Positions 1 to 7,795 of a stretch of 38,050 bases of DNA are shown here, piece by piece (position 1 is the first letter of the stretch; every line of letters starts with the position of its first letter). The DNA is from Solobacterium sp. (lineage in GTDB: Bacteria > Bacillota_I > Bacilli_A > Erysipelotrichales > Erysipelotrichaceae), in contig JAILLA010000114.1 of the NCBI GenBank assembly GCA_024693325.1, positions 1 through 38,050 on the forward strand, written 5' to 3'. The notes beneath the pieces were generated by a model that saw only the letters and a list, made by a program, of their open reading frames with translations, had not been told where the DNA came from and searched no databases. A program made the translations under genes and the position numbers.

Positions 1-41
1 CTGCTGTACTCATAGCTGCTCAGTTCCTTAAATTCTTCCAT
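1..41 (-). CDS. Start of an unidentified protein, cut by the window edge
   Basis: A minus-strand gene begins here; only about 13 codons are visible (MEEFKELSSYEYS). The start is taken as the ATG at 41-39 because a GGAGGA ribosome binding site (48-53 on the plus strand) lies 6 bases upstream; an ATG at 47-45 would sit directly against that site. The gene is preceded by a long leader with a terminator-like hairpin. The visible residues are too few to name a family. Confidence 0.7.
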   Translation of the reverse strand, partial: MEEFKELSSYEYS

Positions 42-300
42 ATGCATTCCTCCCAAATGGCCTCTTTTCCGGATAGAAAAAGGCCCTCGTAAGGACCGTC
101 AGAACTGTCATTGTTCTGTACGTCTTACGGGGACCAGTTTACACCCTTCCGGGAGGCGTCAGTTTTACTCTTCATGAGTTCTCATCTGCCTGATCATCCT
201 GATGTATTCTGCCGCACGGTTTTCTGTTCAGATCAAGGACGTTTCCATCAGGGCTGCCGGTCGCCCGAATTGTCACGGGTCACCATCAATTACGTTTTTC
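42..300 (-). promoter_or_regulatory. Structured 5' leader of unknown class upstream of the truncated gene
   Basis: This stretch holds no convincing gene. Read on the minus strand it lies between a promoter (301-329) and the gene at 41, so the transcript would have a leader of about 250 nt. Several stems are visible: GGT-CCCG pairing with CGGG-ACC near 280-258, CCTGATG pairing with CATCAGG (about 252-245 with 205-199), and a long terminal hairpin at 135-76 followed by U residues. The layout resembles a riboswitch or attenuator. I compared it by eye with T-box, M-box, SAM, lysine, FMN, THF, ykkC and yybP patterns and could not make a confident match. Confidence 0.5.
76..135 (-). terminator. Long intrinsic-terminator hairpin inside the leader
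   Basis: On the minus strand CGTAAG (129-124) pairs with CTTACG (93-88) and CAGAAC (118-113) with GTTCTG (105-100) around a 7-nt loop. Outside this, CCC and GG pair with GGG and CC across small bulges. Five U residues follow (81-77). Its position 35 nt before a start codon suggests an attenuator rather than the end of an unrelated transcript. Confidence 0.7.
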
Positions 301-329
301 ATTTTGAAACAGATTGAGCACATTCACAA
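301..329 (-). promoter_or_regulatory. Candidate promoter of the minus-strand leader
   Basis: On the minus strand TTGTGA (329-324) and CAAAAT (306-301) are separated by 17 bases. It overlaps the opposing promoter at 314-342, so the two genes would be transcribed divergently from overlapping promoters. Assigned by eye only. Confidence 0.4.
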
Positions 330-342
330 AAACAGGTATTCT
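314..342 (+). promoter_or_regulatory. Candidate promoter of the LigB/AMMECR1 operon
   Basis: TTGAGC (314-319) and TATTCT (337-342) are 17 bases apart. A small hairpin (CCTGC...GCAGG, about 387-403) lies between it and the AGGAGGAG ribosome binding site of the gene at 423. Confidence 0.4.
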
Positions 343-422
343 GAAGATGTAATAAAGTTCAGCATAACATAATGATAAGAACAGCCTGCATGTGAGGCAG
401 GTGATCTCAACAGGAGGAGCTT

Positions 423-1808
423 ATGATCGTTGGTGCAGTTATGGTACCGCATCCGCCCCTGGCGGTCCATGAAGTGGGCAAAGGGGAAGAATTCAAGATC
501 AAGGACACGTTGGACAGTTATCACAGTGCCATGCAGTTTATTGCGGACCTCAAACCTCAGACAGTCGTCATCATCAGTCCGCATGCCATCATGTACCGTG
601 ATTATTTCAATGTATCTTCGGGAAAACATGCGTATGGTGACTTCGGAAGGTTCCGTGCCGGGAGCGTTGCCTTTGACGTGGACTATGATGAACAGTTTAC
701 AAGAACACTGACAGCGCTGTGCGAAACAGAGGATTTCCCGGCAGGAACGCAGTATGACCGTGAAAAAATGCTCGATCACGGTGTTATGGTGCCGCTCTAC
801 TTCCTCAACCAGCACTATTCCGGATACAAAGTCGTCCGTATCGGGCTGAGCGGGTTCCCGCTGGCAATGCACTATCAGCTTGGTAAGTATATTAAACAGG
901 TGTCTGAAACATTGAACAGAAGGACGGTCATCATCGGCAGCGGTGATCTGTCACACTGCCAGAAAGAAGACGGTCCGTACGGCTACAAACCGGAAGGCCC
1001 GCAGTATGACATGAAGATCATGAGTACGATGGGACACGCAAGGTTCGGGGAACTGCTGGAGTATGATCCTGTGCTGCTGGAACGTTCCCAGGAATGCGGC
1101 CATCGTTCATTTGTCATGATGGCAGGTGCGCTGGACGGGACTGCGGTCATACCGCATCCGTACAGCCATGAGGCGACGTTCGGTGTGGGCTACGGCATCG
1201 TGACATATGAACTATCCGGGGCAGATGACGCACGTCATTTCCTGGATGCATACATGAAGAAAGAAGAGGAGCGCATCACAAAGAAGACAGAAGGGCAGGA
1301 CCCTTATGTCAGTCTGGCCAGAAAGCAGGTCACGGAGTGGGTTACAAAACGGAACAGGATCGATGTACCGGATGGACTGCCCGCAGAAATGCTGGAACGG
1401 AAGGCAGGTGTCTTTGTCAGTATCCATGAGCACGGTGATCTGCGCGGATGCATCGGCACGATCGCCCCGACCAGGGACAATGTCGCCAAAGAGATCATAT
1501 ACAATGCGATCTCTGCCTGCGCCAAGGATCCCCGCTTTACCCCGGTCAGGGAAGATGAGCTGCCGTATCTGGATATTTCCGTCGATGTGCTGGGAGACAC
1601 GGAACCGGTACTTGACCGTTCCCAGCTGGATGTGAAGCGCTATGGCGTGATCTGTTCAAAAGGATATAAGAGGGGACTGCTGCTGCCGAACCTGGAAGGC
1701 GTGGATACAGTAGAGGACCAGATCGCCATTGCCTGCCGCAAGGGAGGTATTGACCCGGATGACGAAGAACTGGTGCTGGAACGTTTCGAGGTCATCAGAC
1801 ATGTCTGA
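423..1808 (+). CDS. LigB-like/AMMECR1 fusion (AmmeMemoRadiSam system protein A)
   Basis: A 461-aa protein. Residues about 1-270 resemble class III extradiol dioxygenase (LigB/Memo-like) folds: an early VPHPP, ISPHA near 50, and GSGDLSHC near 175. Residues about 290-461 are an AMMECR1 domain with the characteristic RGCIGT near residue 345. Fusions of this type are annotated as AmmeMemoRadiSam system protein A; their chemistry is not established. The start follows a strong GGAGGAG site. The stop codon overlaps the start of the radical SAM gene (ATGTCTGA at 1801-1808), so the two are translationally coupled, as expected for partners. No separate Memo gene is visible; the N-terminal domain may fill that role (inference). 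Confidence 0.88.
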   Translation: MIVGAVMVPHPPLAVHEVGKGEEFKIKDTLDSYHSAMQFIADLKPQTVVIISPHAIMYRDYFNVSSGKHAYGDFGRFRAGSVAFDVDYDEQFTRTLTALCETEDFPAGTQYDREKMLDHGVMVPLYFLNQHYSGYKVVRIGLSGFPLAMHYQLGKYIKQVSETLNRRTVIIGSGDLSHCQKEDGPYGYKPEGPQYDMKIMSTMGHARFGELLEYDPVLLERSQECGHRSFVMMAGALDGTAVIPHPYSHEATFGVGYGIVTYELSGADDARHFLDAYMKKEEERITKKTEGQDPYVSLARKQVTEWVTKRNRIDVPDGLPAEMLERKAGVFVSIHEHGDLRGCIGTIAPTRDNVAKEIIYNAISACAKDPRFTPVREDELPYLDISVDVLGDTEPVLDRSQLDVKRYGVICSKGYKRGLLLPNLEGVDTVEDQIAIACRKGGIDPDDEELVLERFEVIRHV

Positions 1809-2619
1809 GATCATCTGTGACGTGTGCATGCACCATTGTCACCTGCAAGAAGGAAAGACAGGGATGTGCCGCGCAAGAAGAAATGTGAACGGCGTGAATG
1901 TCTGTGACAACTACGGCAGGCTCACATCACTTGCCATGGATCCTATTGAAAAGAAACCGCTGTATCATTTTTACCCCGGTTCATGGATCCTGTCTGCCGG
2001 TTCCTATGGCTGCAACCTTTCGTGTCCGTTCTGCCAGAACGCGTCCATTTCCATGACGGATGAAAGGACCGCGTACTACCGGGAGGTCTCTCCGGAACAG
2101 CTGGCAGAGCTTGTTCTGGGACAGGAAGACAATCTCGGCATAGCCTTTACTTACAATGAACCGATGATCTCCTATGAGTACATCATCGATACCGCGCGCC
2201 TGATCAGGCCGTATGACAAAAAGATCGTCCTGGTGACGAACGGCTGTATCTCTCCGCGTGTACTGGAAGAACTGCAGGAAGTGACGGACGCGATGAACAT
2301 CGACCTGAAGGGAGACAGGCAGTTCTACCGGGAACTGAACGGTGACTATGATACGGTACGCAGGACGATCGAAGCATCCTGCCGGAAATGTCATGTGGAA
2401 GTAACGACGCTCGTCATACCGGGCAAAAACGATACGGACGCATTCATCGAAGAAGAAGCGAAATGGCTGGCTTCCCTGGATCCGGATATCGTCCTGCATC
2501 TTTCCAGATACTTTCCGCGCTATAAATACAGGATCCCGGCAACGGAGCGCAATGAGATCTTCAGGCTGACAGAGCTAGCTAAAAAGCATCTGAAGCATGT
2601 ATATCCGGGAAATGTGTAA
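1801..2619 (+). CDS. amrS: AmmeMemoRadiSam system radical SAM enzyme
   Basis: A 272-aa protein with the radical SAM cluster motif CNLSCPFC (Cys71, Cys75, Cys78), which binds the 4Fe-4S cluster that cleaves S-adenosylmethionine. The N-terminus carries further cysteines (CDVCMHHC, then GMC), typical of this family and possibly a second metal site. The ATG at 1801 is chosen because residue 1 begins MSEIICDVC as in relatives, and it overlaps the stop of the preceding gene by 8 bases. The reaction product is not known. Family membership is firm; function is not. Confidence 0.9.
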   Translation: MSEIICDVCMHHCHLQEGKTGMCRARRNVNGVNVCDNYGRLTSLAMDPIEKKPLYHFYPGSWILSAGSYGCNLSCPFCQNASISMTDERTAYYREVSPEQLAELVLGQEDNLGIAFTYNEPMISYEYIIDTARLIRPYDKKIVLVTNGCISPRVLEELQEVTDAMNIDLKGDRQFYRELNGDYDTVRRTIEASCRKCHVEVTTLVIPGKNDTDAFIEEEAKWLASLDPDIVLHLSRYFPRYKYRIPATERNEIFRLTELAKKHLKHVYPGNV

Positions 2620-2648
2620 TGATTGATGCGTAAAAGGAGTTTTTGTTT

Positions 2649-3446
2649 ATGATCAAAGAATTGGCAGAGAAACGCAGAAGTGTCAGGACATACGACAGCA
2701 GAAGACCGGATCAGGCTGTACTGGACGGGCTGATGGAACGTCTGAATACGGCACAGACGCCGTTCCCGGTATTCATGGAATTCAGGCTGCTGGAGAATAT
2801 GAGTTCTCCCGTGATCTCGGGCACAGACCTCTATATTGCCGGCAAGATCAGATATACGGAACCGATGGCTGAAGTTATGTTCGGATATGTACTGGAAGAA
2901 GCGATCCTGAATATGGTTGAACAGGGTCTAGGCAGTGTATGGATCGGCGGTACGATGGACCGCAAAGCGTTTGAGGCAAAGATGGACCTGCAGGAAGATG
3001 AGATCATGCCTGCAGTGACACCGGTCGGATATCCCGCAAAGAAGATGTCCCTCAAGGAAACACTGATGCGCAAGGGCGTCAAGGCAGACAGCAGGCTGCC
3101 GTTCATGGAGCTGTTCTTCCGTGATTCATTCGGGTGTCCGCTCACAGAGACAGACGCAGGCCAGTACCTGATGCCGCTGCAGACAGTGCAGGCTGCGCCT
3201 TCCGCCGTCAACAAACAGCCCTGGAGAGTCGTGGTCAGAGACGGGGCCGTGCATTTCTATGAGCGGCATGATAAAGGCTATGTCTCGGAAAAGTCTGACA
3301 TGCAGAAGCTGGACCTTGGCATTGCCATGTGCCATTTCGACCTGGCGTGCAAAGAGGCAGGCATCAAGGGCAGCTGGGTGATCAGTGATCCCGGCATCAG
3401 GTGTCCGGAAAACACCGAGTATATCGCTACATTCATCACTGAATAA
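2649..3446 (+). CDS. Nitroreductase family protein (TM1586-like)
   Basis: A 265-aa protein opening with RRSVRTYD, the FMN-phosphate-binding start typical of nitroreductases, followed by a long internally duplicated fold and a central AAPSAVNKQPWRV motif near residue 185. The length and two-part layout match the TM1586-type nitroreductase family (FMN-dependent NAD(P)H oxidoreductases). The ATG at 2649 has an AAAGGAG site 9 bases upstream; an in-frame TTG at 2643 is less likely. It lies 29 bases after the radical SAM gene and probably ends that operon, since a perfect hairpin terminator follows. Substrate unknown. Confidence 0.82.
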   Translation: MIKELAEKRRSVRTYDSRRPDQAVLDGLMERLNTAQTPFPVFMEFRLLENMSSPVISGTDLYIAGKIRYTEPMAEVMFGYVLEEAILNMVEQGLGSVWIGGTMDRKAFEAKMDLQEDEIMPAVTPVGYPAKKMSLKETLMRKGVKADSRLPFMELFFRDSFGCPLTETDAGQYLMPLQTVQAAPSAVNKQPWRVVVRDGAVHFYERHDKGYVSEKSDMQKLDLGIAMCHFDLACKEAGIKGSWVISDPGIRCPENTEYIATFITE

Positions 3447-3451
3447 CAGAC

Positions 3452-3476
3452 AACAGGCAGCCGCGCTGCCTGTTTT
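3452..3476 (+). terminator. Rho-independent terminator after the nitroreductase gene
   Basis: A perfect 10-bp stem (AACAGGCAGC / GCTGCCTGTT) with a 3-nt loop, followed by TTTT. It also sits at the 3' end of the converging HAD gene. Confidence 0.85.
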
Positions 3477-4282
3477 CAGTCGTATTCTTCCGGATGATCC
3501 AGCATATGTTCGATGACCTGCAGCACGCCGCTGTCATCGCAATGCGGGGCAATACCCCAGGCGATCTCCTTGAGCGGCCGGACAGCATTTTCCATGGCAT
3601 AGCTGTATTTCACGGCAGGAAACATGGACCGGTCATTCATCTGGTCCCCAAAGCACATGCACTCCTCAGGCCTGATGTTCAGGATATTCTGCAGCTGTCG
3701 GATGCCGGAGCCTTTGGAGATCTCCCTGGGCATGATGTCGATGCATTCATTGCCTGCTGTCACGGCATTCAGTTCAGGGGATATACTGCATACAAGCTCA
3801 TCCAGATACCGGATGATATTGTTGGACGGGTCGATCAGCGAGCATTTTAATACAGGTTCCGTGACCTCAAACAGGTCATCAACAAGGACCATGTTCGTAA
3901 AGTAGTGTTCCAGCATTTCCTGCATATCCTGATGCGATCTCAGGATATAGGAGTGTTCCACACATGACATCAGCATCACCAGCTCCTCATAAGGCTCTGC
4001 TGCATGCAGCAGCTGCGCGACATGTTCTGGCTTCATCGTGGAGTATGCAAGCGTCCTGTTGCCGTGTCCAAGGATCGCCCCGTTGTCACAGATGAAATAC
4101 ATGTCTTTACTGAAGGGGAGATAGGTGTTGTACATACAGGCAAACTGATTGCCTGAGGCAATGGCGAAATGAATGTCTTTTTCCAGCAGACGTTCAAACA
4201 GCCTGCCGAAGCGTTCCTTGTCATAGGTATGTCCGGTACTCAGAAATGTACCGTCAATGTCTGTCGCGATCAGTTTTATCAT
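3476..4282 (-). CDS. HAD-superfamily phosphatase (Cof type)
   Basis: A 268-aa protein beginning with the HAD motif I (ATDIDGTFL, nucleophile Asp8 and Asp10) and containing motif IV GDQMND near residue 211. The size and the intervening cap domain fit the Cof-type IIB subfamily, which dephosphorylates sugar phosphates, flavin or pyridoxal phosphates. The start has a GGGAG site 7 bases upstream. It is monocistronic and converges on the nitroreductase gene. Substrate cannot be told from sequence. Confidence 0.9.
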   Translation of the reverse strand: MIKLIATDIDGTFLSTGHTYDKERFGRLFERLLEKDIHFAIASGNQFACMYNTYLPFSKDMYFICDNGAILGHGNRTLAYSTMKPEHVAQLLHAAEPYEELVMLMSCVEHSYILRSHQDMQEMLEHYFTNMVLVDDLFEVTEPVLKCSLIDPSNNIIRYLDELVCSISPELNAVTAGNECIDIMPREISKGSGIRQLQNILNIRPEECMCFGDQMNDRSMFPAVKYSYAMENAVRPLKEIAWGIAPHCDDSGVLQVIEHMLDHPEEYD

Positions 4283-4305
4283 ATGGTTTCTCCCAGTCTG
4301 ACCTC

Positions 4306-4311
4306 ATTATA
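4306..4311 (-). promoter_or_regulatory. -10 element of the HAD gene
   Basis: On the minus strand TATAAT lies 24 bases before the start codon, with a T-rich TTTTTC-like -35 about 17 bases further upstream. Confidence 0.5.
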
Positions 4312-4387
4312 CAGCAGTGCCGGGATGTGAAAAAACATCACGATATGCCAGCCTGCTGTTATAAAATATAAGCAGGAGGTTTCGGAC

Positions 4388-5431
4388 ATGACAATGAAAC
4401 ATGCAGTGCCCGGTAAAGACGGAAACAAGTATGTTCCGTATGAAGAAAGGACCGGCAGTACATCAGTTGTATACTTCACAAGAGATCTGACGGGAGACGG
4501 ACTTCTGAAGATCTATGACAGGGTAGCCAAAGGCCTGGACGGAAAAGTGGCAGTCAAGCTGCATACAGGTGAGATGAGAGGACCGAATATCATTCCCCGT
4601 CCCTGGGTAAAACAGCTGTACAATGAACGCCTGGAAGGCGCGTCCATTGTTGAAACGAATACGTATTATGAAGGCTCACGCTATACGACGGAACAGCACC
4701 GTGAGACACTGGAAGTCAACGGATGGACGTTCTGCCCGGTCGACATCACGGATGAAGACGGCGTAGCTGCACTGCCTGTGAACGGCGGCAAGTGGTTCAC
4801 GGAGATGCATGTCGGAAAGAATCTGCTGAACTATGATTCCCTGCTTGCGCTGACGCATTTCAAAGGCCATACACAGGGCGGTTTCGGCGGCTCCAACAAG
4901 AACATCGGCATCGGATGCGCGGATGGGCGGATCGGCAAGAAGGAGATCCATACGACACCCGGACAGCCGGATATGTGGGATATTGCCAAGGAAGAATTCA
5001 TGGAACGCATGACGGAATCCACCAAGGCAACGATCGATCATTTCGCAGGACATGTATCATTCATCAATATCATGCGCAACATGTCCGTATCCTGTGACTG
5101 TGAAGGAACTGACGCAGAACCTGTTGTGACACCGGATATCGGTATCCTGGCTTCCTTTGACATCCTGGCACTGGACAATGCCTGTGTTGACCTGATCTAT
5201 AACCTTCCCGACGGCGGGGGAAAGGCAATGATCGAACGTGTCGAAACAAGACACGGCCTGAGACAGCTGTCTTATATGAAGGAACTCGGCATGGGCAATG
5301 ACAGATATGTCCTGATCGACATCGACCATGATGACGCTGAGATCACTGCTGCAGAAGCTGTGAAGGATGTGAAGCCCGGCTGGACACCCGATAAGTTCAA
5401 TACATTCCTCGGCAGAAACAAGAGCCGTTAA
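4388..5431 (+). CDS. DUF362 domain-containing protein
   Basis: A 347-aa protein matching the DUF362 family: an early VAVKLHTGE strand, NxN-type residues, and the central stretch FGGSNKNIGIGCADGRIGKKEIH near residues 160-185. Many DUF362 proteins carry a C-terminal 4Fe-4S ferredoxin domain; this one has no CxxCxxC cluster and is the short form. Some relatives are described as iron-sulfur flavoproteins, but the function of the family is not known. The start follows AGGAGG at 7 bases. The gene is monocistronic, with a terminator directly behind it. Confidence 0.85.
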   Translation: MTMKHAVPGKDGNKYVPYEERTGSTSVVYFTRDLTGDGLLKIYDRVAKGLDGKVAVKLHTGEMRGPNIIPRPWVKQLYNERLEGASIVETNTYYEGSRYTTEQHRETLEVNGWTFCPVDITDEDGVAALPVNGGKWFTEMHVGKNLLNYDSLLALTHFKGHTQGGFGGSNKNIGIGCADGRIGKKEIHTTPGQPDMWDIAKEEFMERMTESTKATIDHFAGHVSFINIMRNMSVSCDCEGTDAEPVVTPDIGILASFDILALDNACVDLIYNLPDGGGKAMIERVETRHGLRQLSYMKELGMGNDRYVLIDIDHDDAEITAAEAVKDVKPGWTPDKFNTFLGRNKSR

Positions 5432-5439
5432 GCATTCTT

Positions 5440-5472
5440 AAGATCTTCCCGATATGGAAGGTCTTTTTCTTT
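5440..5472 (+). terminator. Terminator after the DUF362 gene
   Basis: AAGATCTTCC (5440-5449) pairs with GGAAGGTCTT (5456-5465) with one G-U pair, a 6-nt loop and a T-rich tail. Confidence 0.85.
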
Positions 5473-5516
5473 CGTGGGGAAAACAGGTTATAATTCCGTT
5501 GTGGAGATCATTGCTT

Positions 5517-6416
5517 ATGGGCGAAATACAATTATCACTGCAGACAGAAGGTACTGCAGGCGGACTGAAGACACTGACGGAGGCTGACAAAGCATACGCG
5601 GAAGTTTTTTCTGCGGACATCGATGTCATGAACAACACGATGATCCTGCAGTACGGATCAGCTGCCCAGAAGAAGGTGTCATCCTTTGCGGATTCCGCGC
5701 TCCGTTCCATCCCGGATCATGACCTGGAGGAGATCTCTCAGGACTTGAACAAGTTCATCGGGGTGCTGGAACAGTTTGAAAAGGATTTTGATCAGAGAGA
5801 GAAACTGAACAAAACAGTGAAGTCACTGTATGACAAAGTGGAGCTGCAGGCGACCGAAACAGCCAGAAGGCTGGAGCTGCACCGCAGCTCATTGCTGAGA
5901 CACATGAACCTGCTTCGAAAGCATTACGAGTCCTGTCTGGATACGGTCAAGGAATTCGATATGTATATCTATGCAGGCAAGCTGTGCATCAACCGTTCCC
6001 GGGGAGGGACGCTGACCGAACTGGCGGAACAGGCAAAGTATTCAGGCTCGCAGATCGATGTGATCACTGCCGCTGACTACAAGGACGCATGTGCCAGACT
6101 GGAACGGAAGCTCTATGATCTCAGTGTCACAAGACAGCTGCCGATCCAGACAGCTTCCTATATCCGTACCGTCATGAACAACGATGAGATGATGGCTGAG
6201 AATCTCAGAAGACTGAACGTCAACGCGTTCCCGTTATGGAAACAGCGGCTCGTGCTGTCCATGGGCTATTCCTATGATACCGAGGCGTCACCTGCCATGT
6301 TCCATGAAACGAACCGGACACTGATCAGCGCGCTGAAGCAGATGACATCCGCCATGAAGAAGTCACTGGAAGACCGTAAAAAGGCGGAACAGCTGTTTCA
6401 CGGAAAGAAGTCATAA
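5517..6416 (+). CDS. telA: TelA-family (toxic anion resistance) protein
   Basis: A 299-aa protein of the TelA/KlaA family (Pfam PF05816), named for tellurite resistance but of unknown biochemistry. Visible family marks are the helical LLRHMNLLRKHYESC segment followed by YIYAGKL near residue 150, and the C-terminal QTASYIRTVMNND and FPLWKQRLVLSMG segments. It is somewhat shorter than typical members. I place the start at the ATG at 5517 (GGAG 10 bases upstream) rather than at in-frame 5454, because the upstream part overlaps the previous terminator and a TATAAT promoter element (about 5490). Its stop overlaps the next start (TAATG), so the two genes are coupled. Confidence 0.87.
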   Translation: MGEIQLSLQTEGTAGGLKTLTEADKAYAEVFSADIDVMNNTMILQYGSAAQKKVSSFADSALRSIPDHDLEEISQDLNKFIGVLEQFEKDFDQREKLNKTVKSLYDKVELQATETARRLELHRSSLLRHMNLLRKHYESCLDTVKEFDMYIYAGKLCINRSRGGTLTELAEQAKYSGSQIDVITAADYKDACARLERKLYDLSVTRQLPIQTASYIRTVMNNDEMMAENLRRLNVNAFPLWKQRLVLSMGYSYDTEASPAMFHETNRTLISALKQMTSAMKKSLEDRKKAEQLFHGKKS

Positions 6417-7684
6417 TGGATTCCGAGATCAGAACATATACATATGATAACGGGGAGTTCCAGCGCGTACAGATCGTCCGGTCAGAGAAGTGGAGCGACC
6501 TGCAGTTCATCACGCCTCAAATCACAAAGGAAGCCTTTCAGGCGATGTGTGATGTATACAGGGACCAGATGATCAGGGTTGCCCCGATGATCTTCGGGGA
6601 ACTGGTGCTGTTCCATATCCCGGATGACATGGAACTGCCGTTCACGGTACCCGGGATCACGGATAAACATACGGCAGCCAGGATCCGGCTGATGAAGCAG
6701 TATCACGCACCGGATACACAGACATTCCTGAAGCAGCTTGAGGAACGCGGTTTTCTCAGGATCGAGAAGGGAAAACTTTCCGTACGGCGCATCATTCCGT
6801 ACACGAATGCCGGTTTCCTGAGTGACTGTTTTCCGGAGGCTTCCCTGAAGGTCAACGCGTCGTTCTTTACATTCGACGTACCGGACGGGGATTCCCCGTA
6901 TGATGTGTTCGGCACACCGCTCGGACTGATGGTCAAGGACGGGAAGATCCTGAACCCTCCGCTGTATGACCGGGAAACACTGATCGTTGACAGGCACGGG
7001 AATGTGTCGGTCAGACCGATGGGTCTGAAAAATATCTTCATCAGCATCAAGGGCAGGATCTATGAAAGACCGTTCCGCAGACGCACGCCGTTTGCCGCAG
7101 GCAATGATGTCGTGATCATCGGAAACAAGGTCATTGCGGTCCGTCCCGGCGGCAATACCGTGATCCCGACATCAGGCTTCGTCGTACATACGGACAGGAC
7201 GGATATCCGCCCGGGAGACCGTGTGGAGTACAAAGGTCTTGAAGATGTGATATTTGCCATACAGGCAGGCAACAGCGTCACGGTGAACGGCCGGATGACA
7301 GACCGGCTGGTCTCCAGGTACTACAACATCTACCGTCTGGAGCCTGTCGTATTCCCGCCATGCCTGTACCCGCTGAACTTTGAAAAGAGCAGGGCACCCC
7401 GGATCATGCTGGGGGCAGACCGTGCCGGGAAACCTGTCTTTGTCTGGGCAGAGGGTGCCGGCAAGACAGGGTATGTACCCGGAAAGGAAAGCTGCGGTGC
7501 ATCCCTGAAGGAACTGGGCATGATCGCGAAGGACATCGGCCTGTACAATGCGGTCAATCTGGACGGGGGAGGCTCGGCGCAGATCCTGCTGAACGGCCGC
7601 AGGGAGCTCATGGTCTCAGGCAGGGATCCGCTCACAGGAATGAGCAGGGAACGTCCTGTTGCCAACGGAATCATGATCATCTGA
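6416..7684 (+). CDS. Phosphodiester glycosidase family protein (NAGPA domain)
   Basis: A 422-aa protein. The C-terminal third carries the NAGPA/DUF2233 hallmark NAVNLDGGGSAQILLNGR near residue 380 and a preceding KNASFF-like block (VNASFFTFD near 145). This domain acts on N-acetylglucosamine phosphodiesters in the mammalian uncovering enzyme and is found in bacterial exopolysaccharide-related proteins. No signal peptide is seen, so it is probably cytoplasmic, which is unusual for a polysaccharide enzyme. The N-terminal 130 residues have no recognised domain. It is coupled to the TelA gene by a 1-base overlap. Confidence 0.8.
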   Translation: MDSEIRTYTYDNGEFQRVQIVRSEKWSDLQFITPQITKEAFQAMCDVYRDQMIRVAPMIFGELVLFHIPDDMELPFTVPGITDKHTAARIRLMKQYHAPDTQTFLKQLEERGFLRIEKGKLSVRRIIPYTNAGFLSDCFPEASLKVNASFFTFDVPDGDSPYDVFGTPLGLMVKDGKILNPPLYDRETLIVDRHGNVSVRPMGLKNIFISIKGRIYERPFRRRTPFAAGNDVVIIGNKVIAVRPGGNTVIPTSGFVVHTDRTDIRPGDRVEYKGLEDVIFAIQAGNSVTVNGRMTDRLVSRYYNIYRLEPVVFPPCLYPLNFEKSRAPRIMLGADRAGKPVFVWAEGAGKTGYVPGKESCGASLKELGMIAKDIGLYNAVNLDGGGSAQILLNGRRELMVSGRDPLTGMSRERPVANGIMII

Positions 7685-7693
7685 CCTGATTTC

Positions 7694-7715
7694 ACTGATT
7701 TTTCAGTATTATTTT
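7694..7715 (+). terminator. Weak terminator after the TelA operon
   Basis: ACTGA-TTTT-TCAGT followed by an AT-rich tail (ATTATTTT). The stem is only 5 bp. Confidence 0.4.
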
Positions 7716-7795
7716 GTACCTGCTGAATGAATATTGCCGCAAATATGCGGTATTATAATGATTACAAGGGATTTCATGATTTATCGGGAGAATAT

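Noticed and set aside
111-317. 68-codon plus-strand frame in the leader region
   Set aside because: It runs antisense through the structured leader and terminator and lacks a ribosome binding site.
4352-4376. CCTGCT...AGCAGG repeat overlapping the ribosome binding site of the DUF362 gene
   Set aside because: The 5' arm lies upstream of the likely transcription start, so it cannot form an RNA hairpin that hides the site; six-base arms arise easily by chance.
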